A DNA stretch of 64,000 nucleotides from assembly GCF_004802635.2 (NCBI RefSeq), contig NZ_CP046052.1, positions 186,001 through 250,000 of the forward strand, read 5' to 3'. The notes below the pieces were generated by a model. That model saw only the letters and a program-made list of their open reading frames with translations. It did not search any database and was not told where the DNA came from. Positions 45,331 through 53,463 of this stretch are shown piece after piece. The stretch is from Methylocystis heyeri. Lineage in GTDB: Bacteria; Pseudomonadota; Alphaproteobacteria; Rhizobiales; Beijerinckiaceae. The first letter of the stretch is position 1; each line of letters starts with the position of its first letter. The position numbers were made by a program, and so were the translations under genes.

Positions 45331-47323
45331 TGTTTCTCTCCAGGGAGTTGAGCAGCGCCGGGGCGGCTTCGGGGAAAAGGCAGCGGCGCAGGCTGGAAAG
45401 CGCGAGAAGCGCAGGCCTGTCGTCGTCGTCGTCGGGCCGCAACGCCGCGATGGCGCGGTTCAGGGCCTCCAGCGACTTCACGCCGGGCGAGACATGGCGC
45501 CGATAATTTCGCTGCAGGCGCAGCAAGGCGGCGTCGAGCCGGCGCCGGCGCCTGTCGGTGAGGGGCGCCCGCGCCCTGCGCGCTTCGACCATGTTCAGGC
45601 CGGCCCGCAACTGCCGCATGGCTTCGGGCAGTTCCTCGTCGGTCCCTTCCACGATGGGCGCCAGCAGCGACAGGCGGTCGAACATCAGCCCCATGACATG
45701 GGCGTCGTCGCGGCGGTTTCCGACGTCGGCGACCACGGCCAGGCTGCGCTCATTGGCGTGAAGAAACTGCTCCGCCCGCCGTTTGGCTCCGGCCCGGCGC
45801 AAGATGGCGGTCGTGACGGTCGCCAGCGTCATGCCTGCGACTATGGCGAAGCCGGTGTTCAGGAAAGCCTCGGCGTCGACGTCATAGGCCCGCTGCAGCG
45901 CCATGGTGGTGGGCATGATGATGCCGAGCGCCACGCCGATGACGAAGGTCCTCGGCTCCGCGATCAGCAGTCCGAAGAGGAGCAGGGCCGGAGCCAGAGC
46001 TAGCGCCAGCGTCTCGAAACTGTGCACATTGGGCAGAACGGCGAAGACATAGACGCCGGAAACCGCGACCCCGACGGCGCTCCAGAAGGCGAATTTCGCC
46101 ATGGGAGGCGCGGGATCGTCCTGCGTGGCGAAGAGGCTGGCGGCTACGGCGGCCATCATCGCCGCCGCCGCGCCGTCCGGCCAGCTCGTCAGAATCCAAT
46201 AGGAACAGCACAGGACGAGAGCGATGAAGAGCGTGGCCGCGGCGCCCAGCGCGCGACCATGTTCTTCGTAACGAACCCTGTCGGCGCTCGCCTCCATGCG
46301 GAAGTTCAGCCGCGGGCTTTCGGACGCAGCCTCGCCGGCGAGGGCGCGTGCGAGCGCGTCCTGATCCGATATCAGCGCCATGAGATCGCGCAATCGCATG
46401 GCGAGACTGAGCTCGGCCAGGACCCGCCAGGAAAGGATGGGGCCGAATTCGGCGACGAAGGCGTCGGCTGCGTGCAGCGTCGAGGCGTAGGCGTCGGCCT
46501 CCTTGCTGGCGAGCGCACGCTCCGCTTCTTCGATCAAGGACGCCATCTTTGGAGACGGACCGCCGAGAGCCTCGACTTCCGCCATGAGGTCGCCGATCGC
46601 GGAAATCTCCGGCAAGGTCATCAGCACGCGGGGAACGAGCCGCTGCACCAGGGGAAGGATGTCCCGCTCCGAGGTAGTCTCGAAGGGCAGATGCGCGGCG
46701 ACGTTTTCGATTTTCGCGGTGTCGGCGGCGAGCCGCAGCCAGTGCGCCTGCCTCGCGTCGGGGTCGACGCGGCGCGCGGCGTCCTGCGCGGCCGTCCTTG
46801 CGTCCTCGAGCCAAAGCGCGACGTTTTCCGCCACGACCGGGCCGACGCTGCGGGGAAAGACGAGACTCGAGATCAGGCTGGCGCAGAAAATCCCGACGAG
46901 GATTTCCTCCGTGCGCGAAAGCGCGAGGTCGAATATCTGGGCGGGCGACTCCACCGCGGGGAAGCCGATGATCGCGGTGGTGTATCCCGCCAGCATGAAG
47001 GCGTATCCGCGCGGGCTTCGATCCAGGATCGAAAAATAAAGGCAGAGAGCGCACCACAGCGCGACGGCCAGGACCAGAACCGGCGGCGCGTTGACGAGGT
47101 TGGGAATCAGGACCACGGCCATGGCGGCCCCGGCGAGAGTGCCGATGACTCGAAAAAAGGCCTTCGAGCGGGTTGCGCCGGTCAGCGGCTGCGACGCGAT
47201 ATAGACCGTCGCAAGCGCCCAATAGGGCCTCGGCAGGTCGAGCCAGAAAGCGATCGCCAGCGCAAGCATGCCGGCCAGAAACGCCTTGAAGGAGAAAAGC
47301 CAATGCTCGATGCGTGGCGGCAC
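45314..47323 (-). CDS. FUSC-family efflux pump (AaeB-like)
   Basis: An inner-membrane pump of the FUSC/AaeB family, about 669 residues. It has two blocks of roughly six helices separated by a cytoplasmic domain. The first helices read KAFLAGMLALAIAFWLDL and YWALATVYIASQPLTG. It should expel aromatic carboxylic acids or related compounds with the DUF1656 and HlyD partners. An ATG at 47404 lies inside the operator and upstream of the likely transcription start. GTG 47323, with GAGG 8 nt upstream, is therefore the better start. Confidence 0.9.
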   Translation of the reverse strand: MPPRIEHWLFSFKAFLAGMLALAIAFWLDLPRPYWALATVYIASQPLTGATRSKAFFRVIGTLAGAAMAVVLIPNLVNAPPVLVLAVALWCALCLYFSILDRSPRGYAFMLAGYTTAIIGFPAVESPAQIFDLALSRTEEILVGIFCASLISSLVFPRSVGPVVAENVALWLEDARTAAQDAARRVDPDARQAHWLRLAADTAKIENVAAHLPFETTSERDILPLVQRLVPRVLMTLPEISAIGDLMAEVEALGGPSPKMASLIEEAERALASKEADAYASTLHAADAFVAEFGPILSWRVLAELSLAMRLRDLMALISDQDALARALAGEAASESPRLNFRMEASADRVRYEEHGRALGAAATLFIALVLCCSYWILTSWPDGAAAAMMAAVAASLFATQDDPAPPMAKFAFWSAVGVAVSGVYVFAVLPNVHSFETLALALAPALLLFGLLIAEPRTFVIGVALGIIMPTTMALQRAYDVDAEAFLNTGFAIVAGMTLATVTTAILRRAGAKRRAEQFLHANERSLAVVADVGNRRDDAHVMGLMFDRLSLLAPIVEGTDEELPEAMRQLRAGLNMVEARRARAPLTDRRRRRLDAALLRLQRNYRRHVSPGVKSLEALNRAIAALRPDDDDDRPALLALSSLRRCLFPEAAPALLNSLERNIVSGN

Positions 47324-47385
47324 TGCTGAAACCTCGAAAGGGGGGAGGCTGCGGCGGACCGTGTCCTCCGCCTGTTGATTTTTTA

Positions 47386-47414
47386 AAAATGACCACGTAG
47401 TCATTTTATGTCAA
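47386..47414 (-). promoter_or_regulatory. TetR operator within the efflux-pump promoter
   Basis: A 22-bp near-perfect palindrome at 47386-47407 has arms AAAATGAC and GTCATTTT around a CACGTA centre. On the minus strand a consensus -35 TTGACA (47414-47409) stands right beside it, and the -10-like CATTTT falls at 47391-47386 after 17 nt. The palindrome therefore covers the spacer and -10 region. A TetR protein bound there would block the pump promoter. Confidence 0.7.
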
Positions 47415-47430
47415 GGGAGAAAGCGCAATT

Positions 47431-48096
47431 ATGAAAACGGCAGGGGAAACGGCCGGCGAAACCGGCGAAACCGCGCCTCGGCGACAAAGAACGAGAGCGC
47501 CGAGCCCGGAAAAGACCGCCCAGACCAGGCGGGCGATCATCTCCGCCGCGCTCGCCGAGTTCCTGGAGAGAGGTTTCGCCAACGCCACCATGGATGCGGT
47601 GGCGAGGCGCGCCGGCGTCGCCAAGGGCACTCCCTATCGTTACTTCCCCACCAAGGAGGCCTTGTTCGAGGGCGTGGTGAGGCAGGAAATCGCCGGGGCG
47701 CTCGTCGACGTGAACTCCGCAAACCGAGCCCCAGGCGAGTATGTAGGAGCCTTTTTGAGACGAACCATGCTGCCGGCGATGCGGGTGGTGGAGACGCAGG
47801 GCCGGGGCGCCATCGCGCGACTGGTGCTGACGGAAGGCGTGCGATTTCCGGTTCTGGTGGAAATCTATCGGCGGGAAATGTTCGATCCTTTGCTGAATCA
47901 GCTAAAAGAGCTGGTGCGCAAAGCGCGGGAAGAAGGCGAACTCAAATCCGATACCGTCGTGGAGCATCCGGAGCTGCTGATTGCGCCGATCTGGTATGGG
48001 ATCATCCACAATGGTCTTCTTGACCGCTCGCAACCGCTCGACATCGGCGATCTGTTCGAGGCCCATCTCGATCTTTTATTCGGCCGGCGAGCATAG
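47431..48096 (+). CDS. TetR-family repressor of the efflux operon
   Basis: A 221-residue TetR regulator. The N-terminal helix-turn-helix is in AALAEFLERGFANATMDAVARRAGVAKGT, core ATMDAVARRAGVAKGTPYRY. The C-terminal ligand domain is of the AcrR/C-terminal TetR type. It is divergent from the FUSC pump. The palindrome between them (47386-47407) is its probable operator, released when an exported compound binds. It is followed 17 nt later by an ion-transporter gene on the same strand. Confidence 0.92.
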   Translation: MKTAGETAGETGETAPRRQRTRAPSPEKTAQTRRAIISAALAEFLERGFANATMDAVARRAGVAKGTPYRYFPTKEALFEGVVRQEIAGALVDVNSANRAPGEYVGAFLRRTMLPAMRVVETQGRGAIARLVLTEGVRFPVLVEIYRREMFDPLLNQLKELVRKAREEGELKSDTVVEHPELLIAPIWYGIIHNGLLDRSQPLDIGDLFEAHLDLLFGRRA

Positions 48097-48113
48097 CGGA
48101 GACGATTGAAAAA

Positions 48114-49547
48114 ATGGCGTCTCCGGGCGTTGAATCTCCTTTCGGCGAAAAGACCCATGACGACAGGGGCGGCCTCGTCTCTGCGCTGGGCGCGGCCGCG
48201 ATCGTCGCCTTCTGCGCAATTGCAGCGACGGGCGCGCTGACGCTGATCGGCAAGCTGGCTCTGTGGGCCGCCGAGGCCCTGCGCAGTCCGCAATTTCAAA
48301 TCTTCGAAAGAATCCTCTCGCGCGACAACGGGGCCGCGCCGGCCGCAGTAGCGGTTTTCGTCGCGACCTATGTCGTCGTCGCCATCGGCAAGCTTCCCGG
48401 TTTTCATCTCGATCGCGCCGGGGCGGCGCTGCTCGGCGCCAGCCTGATGGTGGCGTTCAATGTCCTTTCGCTCGATGAGGCCTATCGCGCCATCGATCTC
48501 GACGCGCTGACGCTGCTGCTCGGCATGATGATCGTCGTCGCCAACTTGCGCCTTTCCGGCTTCTTCCGGCTCGCCAGCAATTTCTTCGTCGCGCGCGCGC
48601 GGCGCCCGCTCATGCTGCTGCTCGCCATCATCGCGATTTCCGGCTGCTTTTCGGCCTTTCTCGTCAACGACACGATCTGCCTCGTGATGACGCCGCTGAC
48701 GCTCGATCTCGTCCGCAGGCTCAAACGCAATGCGACGCCTTATCTGCTCGCGATTGCGATGGCCTCCAATATCGGCAGCGTCGCGACCATAACCGGCAAT
48801 CCCCAGAACATGATCATCGGGAGTTTTTCAAACATCTCTTATGGCGCCTTCGCCGCGGCGCTGTGGCCGGTGGCGGCGATCGGCCTCATCGTGACCGCGG
48901 TCGTGATCGCCCTCGCTTATCCGCGCGAGTTCCTGACCCGCGAAACCCTGCTGCGGCCGCCGGTCCGCCCGGTACGCAACCATCGTGCGCTGGCGATAAA
49001 ATCGGTTCTGGTGACATTCGTCATGATGGCGCTGTTCTTCGCCGGTCAGCCTGTCGCCAAGGTCGCGATCGTCGGCGGCGCGGCGCTTCTCTTTACGCGG
49101 AGCGTGAAGGCTGAAAAGGTCTATCGCGAGATCGACTGGCCTCTGCTGCTCATGTTCGCGGGGCTGTTCATCGTCGTCGCCGGATTGGAGAAGGCGGCGC
49201 TGACGCCGCAGGCGGTCGCGACGCTCGGCCGCTTCGACATCGACAGCGTTCCGCTGCTTTCGGCCGTCACCGCCGGTCTTTCCAACCTCGTCAGCAATGT
49301 GCCGGCGGTTCTGGTGCTGAAGCCGTTTCTCGCCCATGCCGCCGATCCGCAACGCGCCTGGCTCGTCGTCGCGATGGCGTCCACGCTGGCGGGCAATTTC
49401 ACGCTGGTAGGCTCGGTCGCCAATCTGATCGTCGCACAACGGGCTCAGGCGGAAGGGATAGTTTTGAGCTTCTGGACCTATTTCAAGGTCGGCGCGCCTT
49501 TGACGCTTCTGACCATAGCCTTGGGGGTGTGGCAGCTGGGGAGCTGA
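48114..49547 (+). CDS. SLC13/ArsB-superfamily ion transporter
   Basis: A 477-residue inner-membrane transporter with about 11-12 helices, of the ion-transporter superfamily (DASS/CitM/ArsB). Two repeat signatures are seen: CFSAFLVNDTICLVMTPL with GNPQNMIIGSFS in the first half, and GLSNLVSNVPAVLVLKPF with LAGNFTLVGSVANLIV in the second half. The substrate could be a dicarboxylate, sulfate, arsenite or Na+/H+. It may be co-transcribed with the TetR gene, but whether TetR controls it is unknown. Confidence 0.88.
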   Translation: MASPGVESPFGEKTHDDRGGLVSALGAAAIVAFCAIAATGALTLIGKLALWAAEALRSPQFQIFERILSRDNGAAPAAVAVFVATYVVVAIGKLPGFHLDRAGAALLGASLMVAFNVLSLDEAYRAIDLDALTLLLGMMIVVANLRLSGFFRLASNFFVARARRPLMLLLAIIAISGCFSAFLVNDTICLVMTPLTLDLVRRLKRNATPYLLAIAMASNIGSVATITGNPQNMIIGSFSNISYGAFAAALWPVAAIGLIVTAVVIALAYPREFLTRETLLRPPVRPVRNHRALAIKSVLVTFVMMALFFAGQPVAKVAIVGGAALLFTRSVKAEKVYREIDWPLLLMFAGLFIVVAGLEKAALTPQAVATLGRFDIDSVPLLSAVTAGLSNLVSNVPAVLVLKPFLAHAADPQRAWLVVAMASTLAGNFTLVGSVANLIVAQRAQAEGIVLSFWTYFKVGAPLTLLTIALGVWQLGS

Positions 49548-49563
49548 GTTTTTTCCGGGGAAT

Positions 49564-49643
49564 GTCATCGCGAGCGTAGCGAAGCGATCCAGAGCCGACG
49601 CAATCCCTCTGGATTGCCGCGTCGCTACGCTCCTCGCAATGAC
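49564..49643. repeat. Dispersed inverted-repeat element (GTCAT...ATGAC type)
   Basis: An 80-nt imperfect inverted repeat: GTCATCGCGAGCGTAGCG at the left and CGCTACGCTCCTCGCAATGAC at the right, quoted in part as GCTACGCTCCTCGCAATGAC. The inner arms are GATCCAGAG and CTCTGGATT. This is a well-known type of intergenic repeat in alphaproteobacteria. It lies between two convergent genes and may act as a bidirectional terminator. Confidence 0.75.
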
Positions 49644-49674
49644 GGCGCGAAGCCGCTTCATTCCGGCTCCCGTA

Positions 49675-51834
49675 TTACTGGGCTTTGGCCTTTTGCAATA
49701 ACTCCTCCAGCCGGTTTCCCCCGGCGCGATGATGCAGCATTTGTTCGACGCGCTCGGCGATAAGGCCCGCTGCGCGAACCGGCGGCGTCCCCAGCTCATA
49801 GATGTTGGAGAGAACCGTATATTCGTAGCGGCTCGCATTGGCGCCGCGCTCCCCGCCCGACAGCCGACAGGCCAGATAGGCGGACAGGCTCCTCGACGAT
49901 GCGGCGTCGCCGCCCGGCCGCTCGCCGATCAGCATGACGACGATCCTCGGCTTTAAGGCTTCGCCGATGGCCTCGGCGAGCTTGACGCGCCCATTGGGCG
50001 CGAGCAGCGGCGTTCCCACGCTGGCGCCGAGACGCGACAGCGAGTCGATCAAAGCGGGCAACAGCGCCGGGATGTTGTGATGAACCGCCTCGGCGCTCAA
50101 ACCGTCCGAAACCACGATTTGCACGTCGCAGCCGTCAGGCGTCAGCGTGTGCAAGGAGTCGATGTCGAGAAAGGCCCCGAGTTTCGGATCGCCCAGATGC
50201 TGGGATTTCGTTTCGGCCCGGGTCCGAACCGGCCGCATCGGCATTGGCCCGAGCTTTTCCGCCGACAGTTCCGCATAGATCGCTTCCCGCGCCACGGCGA
50301 TATTGGCGCGGGTTTTTCTCGATACGGCATTGGAAGGCCTGGGGCCGGCGTTGTCCCACCCGTAGGCGGCCGGCAGCTTTTTTCGCAGTTGCTCCAATTC
50401 GCAGAAAATGCCTGGATTGCCCCAGTTCGGACCCCTTCGGAGCCGCCCCTTGTCGTCCCGGTCGAATATGCCGCGCTCGATCGCCCATGAGGTGAATTCG
50501 GGCGCCGGCTCGCGCGCGAAAATCTCGCGCAAGGTCTGATCGTCGTGCGACGAGGTATCGAAATAGGCGAGCATCCGATCGACGCTAAGATAGACGTCCA
50601 TGAAATAATTGGCGCCTGCCGCGGTCAGGAGTTCCGTCGCGATCTGCTGGCCTTCCGGCGTGATTTCGGAGTGCAGCGTGTAGCACGGGGCCATGCCCAT
50701 CGGCAGCCCGAGCAGCTTGCCCATAAAATGGTCCTGCAGGTTCGACAGGATCATCTCCATATTGCTGCGATGGGTCTCGGGGCCAATGAAGCCGGTGACA
50801 TTGTTGACCATGAAGGGGTCGTAACGCCGCGCCAGCGTATAGCAGAGCGCCTCTGCGGTCGTCATGTCGATCCCGTCGTGCTTGCCATAGCTCAATTCGC
50901 TGCCCTGGCCGGTTTCGAAATACATGAACTGCCTGGCGACGCCTTTCAGCGCGCCGCTTTCCGCCATGGCGCGATAGCAGCGATCCAGAAGTTCTATGTC
51001 GCAGTCGAATTCCTCGGTGAGCGTGCGCTGCGTGCCGGCGAGGCTCTGAAACATGATTTCGACAGGCGCGTTATTCTCGAGACAGGCGAGTTGGGTGCGG
51101 ATGTGGGAGAGAACGCAGATTTGCGTGGGGGCGCCGGCTTCGCGTCGCAGCCGGTCGATGTGACGGAGCAGGGCGCTGGTGTTCTCGATCGTATCGAGCG
51201 CCGGGTTTATCCCGATCAAAGCATCTCCGGCGCCGAGGCTCAATCCGGCATAGACGAGCAGGCTTATCGCGGCGAGGTCATCGGTCGCATGGTTGGGCTG
51301 CAGGCGCGAAGACAGCCGGCCCGGCAGGCCGATCGTGGTTCGGGCGGTCGTCGACGTCGCGATCTTCCGGCTCGCGTAAACCAGCTCGTGCACATCCATG
51401 ATCTTGGCGATCCCCGCGACCATGACGGCGGTGAGGCCGCGCCCGAACCGTGCGATCTCCTCCTCGGCGCCGCCGAGAATGAAATCCTTGGCCGCGCCGA
51501 CGGTCATTCTGGCGTTGCGCCCGAAGACCTCCAGATCGATGTCGTAGCTGACCTGCATGATATCGTCGACGCGGCCGTCGTCGTTTGTGAGCGGCGCGTC
51601 GTAGATCTCCTGGAGCGTCAGAGCGGAAAGAATTGCGCGCGCCGCCTCGCGTTCGATTTCGCTTTTCGCGGCAAGGCCCGCCAAGCGGTCGCCCGCCTTG
51701 TCGAAATCGGCGGCGCCGAGGAGGCGTTTGAGGCCCGTGAACGCAAACGGCCTGTCGAAGAGCGCAATCTCATAGCTTTTGTCCGGCTTGGCGGGCGGCA
51801 CATAAATATCCGAAAGCGCCTTGAGAGCCGGCAT
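49675..51834 (-). CDS. Ethanolamine ammonia-lyase EutB-EutC fusion
   Basis: A 719-residue single-chain ethanolamine ammonia-lyase. Residues about 1-465 match EutB (TTIGLPGRLSSRLQPNHATDDL, FETGQGSELSYGKH, DHFMGKLLGLPMG). Residues about 480-719 match EutC (TRAETKSQHLGDPKLGAFL, DVQIVVSDGLSAEAVHHN, VVMLIGERPGGD, LSNIYELGTPP). In E. coli these are separate proteins. It converts ethanolamine to acetaldehyde and ammonia using adenosylcobalamin. No reactivase EutA, aldehyde dehydrogenase or microcompartment shell gene is nearby. ATG 51834 gives the family N-terminus. Confidence 0.93.
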   Translation of the reverse strand: MPALKALSDIYVPPAKPDKSYEIALFDRPFAFTGLKRLLGAADFDKAGDRLAGLAAKSEIEREAARAILSALTLQEIYDAPLTNDDGRVDDIMQVSYDIDLEVFGRNARMTVGAAKDFILGGAEEEIARFGRGLTAVMVAGIAKIMDVHELVYASRKIATSTTARTTIGLPGRLSSRLQPNHATDDLAAISLLVYAGLSLGAGDALIGINPALDTIENTSALLRHIDRLRREAGAPTQICVLSHIRTQLACLENNAPVEIMFQSLAGTQRTLTEEFDCDIELLDRCYRAMAESGALKGVARQFMYFETGQGSELSYGKHDGIDMTTAEALCYTLARRYDPFMVNNVTGFIGPETHRSNMEMILSNLQDHFMGKLLGLPMGMAPCYTLHSEITPEGQQIATELLTAAGANYFMDVYLSVDRMLAYFDTSSHDDQTLREIFAREPAPEFTSWAIERGIFDRDDKGRLRRGPNWGNPGIFCELEQLRKKLPAAYGWDNAGPRPSNAVSRKTRANIAVAREAIYAELSAEKLGPMPMRPVRTRAETKSQHLGDPKLGAFLDIDSLHTLTPDGCDVQIVVSDGLSAEAVHHNIPALLPALIDSLSRLGASVGTPLLAPNGRVKLAEAIGEALKPRIVVMLIGERPGGDAASSRSLSAYLACRLSGGERGANASRYEYTVLSNIYELGTPPVRAAGLIAERVEQMLHHRAGGNRLEELLQKAKAQ

Positions 51835-52025
51835 GGCGGTTTCCGTTATTTTTTCAGAGCAAGGCTTCTGCCTGGTGAGCCAATTAGAGCGCTCGCGCGG
51901 CTTTGGAACGCCCGCCTGCGAGTGGGGCGTCAGCCACGCGGCGGCGATGCGGTCGCGCGCGGCGGTTTCGCATCGGGCCTGCGCCATATATGGCGCCTCG
52001 TATCCCACGCATTTGGAGAGAGGCC

Positions 52026-52643
52026 ATGCTCAAGCTCTATTATTATCCCGGCGCCTGTTCCCTGGCGCCTCATCTTCTTCTCGAATGGATCGGCGCGCCC
52101 TATGAACTGACCCGCGTGAAACTGGGTGATCCGGCCTATAACGCCATCAACCCGGCCGGAGCGGTGCCGGCGCTCGACACCGGCGAGGGGTGGATCCTGA
52201 CCCAGGCAGGAGCCGTTCTCCAATACCTGGCGCGCCGCTTTCCCGAGGCCAAACTGGGCGGCGACGGCTCGCCGCGGGAAGAGGCCGAACTCGATCGCTG
52301 GTCGCATTTCATTACCGGCGATTTGCACCCGGCTTTTTTTCCGCTGTTCTCGCCGCAGCGTTACACGACATCGCAGGACAAAGCCGCGCAGGAGGCGGTG
52401 AAATCTGCGGCGCAATTGCTGGCCGCTAAAAAGCTCGATCTCATCGAGGCGCATCTTGCGGGAAAGGATAACATGTTCGGCGAGCGCCTCAGTTTCCTGG
52501 ACGCCTATGTCGTGCCGATGTTTCGCTGGGCTCAGGCGATGTTGCCTGAAAAGCTCGACCGCCATCCGAACTGCAAGACATTGCTGGAGCGCTTGCAGGC
52601 CGATCCGGCGGCAAAGAAGGCGCTTGCCGACGAAGGGCTGTAA
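52026..52643 (+). CDS. Glutathione S-transferase
   Basis: A 205-residue cytosolic glutathione transferase of the beta-type bacterial group. The N-terminal thioredoxin-fold domain has LYYYPGACSLAPHLLLEW and the cis-Pro segment PAGAVPALDTGEG. The C-terminal domain is all-helical, with FLDAYVVPMFRW. ATG 52026 follows GGAGAG by about 5 nt. It is divergent from the ethanolamine ammonia-lyase gene and could detoxify reactive aldehydes or epoxides, which is inference. Confidence 0.92.
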   Translation: MLKLYYYPGACSLAPHLLLEWIGAPYELTRVKLGDPAYNAINPAGAVPALDTGEGWILTQAGAVLQYLARRFPEAKLGGDGSPREEAELDRWSHFITGDLHPAFFPLFSPQRYTTSQDKAAQEAVKSAAQLLAAKKLDLIEAHLAGKDNMFGERLSFLDAYVVPMFRWAQAMLPEKLDRHPNCKTLLERLQADPAAKKALADEGL

Positions 52644-52665
52644 ATGGAGCCGTCATCGGTGGGGA

Positions 52666-52700
52666 AGCCGGGCGGCGATGCGCCCGGCTCAGTTTGTTTA
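52666..52700 (+). terminator. Intrinsic terminator of the glutathione transferase gene
   Basis: Perfect 9-bp stem AGCCGGGCG (52666-52674) / CGCCCGGCT (52681-52689) with a 6-nt loop, followed by CAGTTTGTTT. It lies 23 nt after the stop codon. Confidence 0.7.
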
Positions 52701-52715
52701 CAAACTCCTGATGCG

Positions 52716-52831
52716 GCCTCGTCTTTCGAGACGCGAGCAACGCTCGCTTCTCAAGATGAGGCCCAAGGCGCCGCAAAAAGAGGTCCTTCGTGCTGAGGAG
52801 CCTGCGAAGCAGGCGTCTCGAAGCACGAACG
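52716..52831. repeat. Dispersed alphaproteobacterial repeat (CCTCGTC...GATGAGG type)
   Basis: Two adjoining inverted-repeat units. The first is CCTCGTCTTTCGAGACGC facing GCTTCTCAAGATGAGG (52716-52761). The second is CCTTCGTGCTGAGGAGCC facing GGCGTCTCGAAGCACGAACGG (52784-52831), quoted in part as CGTCTCGAAGCACGAACGG. This is a common intergenic family in alphaproteobacteria. It fills much of the gap between the glutathione transferase and the 52886 membrane-protein gene. Confidence 0.7.
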
Positions 52832-52885
52832 GCTATCTCGCGATTACGCCGGCAATCCGAACCCGGCCGCTCCTGGCGTTTGGCG

Positions 52886-53275
52886 TCAACCAATCGCGTG
52901 CATCGCCAGGGCATAGGCGATCCAGACGAAGCCGACCGAGGAAACGACGAAGCTCAAGGCAGTGTAGACCCGCCACAGCGGCTTGTCCCAGAAATTGGTG
53001 TCGAACGCGGCGATGGTGAAGACGGTGGGATTGGAGAAGCCTCCGACCGCGACGCACCAGCAGGCGATCACCGGCAACTCAACGCCGGAGCCGTAAAACC
53101 CCACGCCGAACAAGGCCATCAGCGCATAGTCGACATGGGCGCGGATCATGGTCTTGTAATCGATGACGAAACGATCCACGGCGTCGATCTTGAACCATTT
53201 TGCGAATGTCATCAGCCATGCCGTCGTGATCAGCGCGAAAATGCAGGCGGCAGAACCGATCAACAGGATCTTCAT
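52886..53275 (-). CDS. Four-helix membrane protein of unknown function
   Basis: A 129-residue integral membrane protein (start MKILLIGSA, ATG 53275; an ATG at 53290 is also possible). Four hydrophobic helices are predicted. The first is ILLIGSAACIFALITTAWLM, and the second contains RAHVDYALMALFGVGFYG. The Arg-Ala-His motif and small four-helix size recall styrene-oxide-isomerase-like and related small haem-binding membrane proteins, but the match is weak. It stands alone between a repeat and the MoxY-like kinase gene. Confidence 0.6.
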   Translation of the reverse strand: MKILLIGSAACIFALITTAWLMTFAKWFKIDAVDRFVIDYKTMIRAHVDYALMALFGVGFYGSGVELPVIACWCVAVGGFSNPTVFTIAAFDTNFWDKPLWRVYTALSFVVSSVGFVWIAYALAMHAIG

Positions 53276-53463
53276 TGTATTTGTCCCCATCCTCTGGATT
53301 GATGAGGCGATTCAATTTCATGGGGCGCGGTTTGACGCCCTGGCAATTGGCCCGCCCGCCTTTGGGCAATTTGCCCATCCGCGGGGCGATCGACCCTGTT
53401 ATTCCTTGAGCCGGCTGAGGCGGCGCTCTAAAATCGCGGTCTTCGCCTTCCCGGAGCCTGCGC

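Noticed and set aside
50545-52110. A 521-codon plus-strand frame opposite the EutBC fusion
   Set aside because: The minus strand encodes a well-conserved enzyme, and the plus frame has shadow composition.
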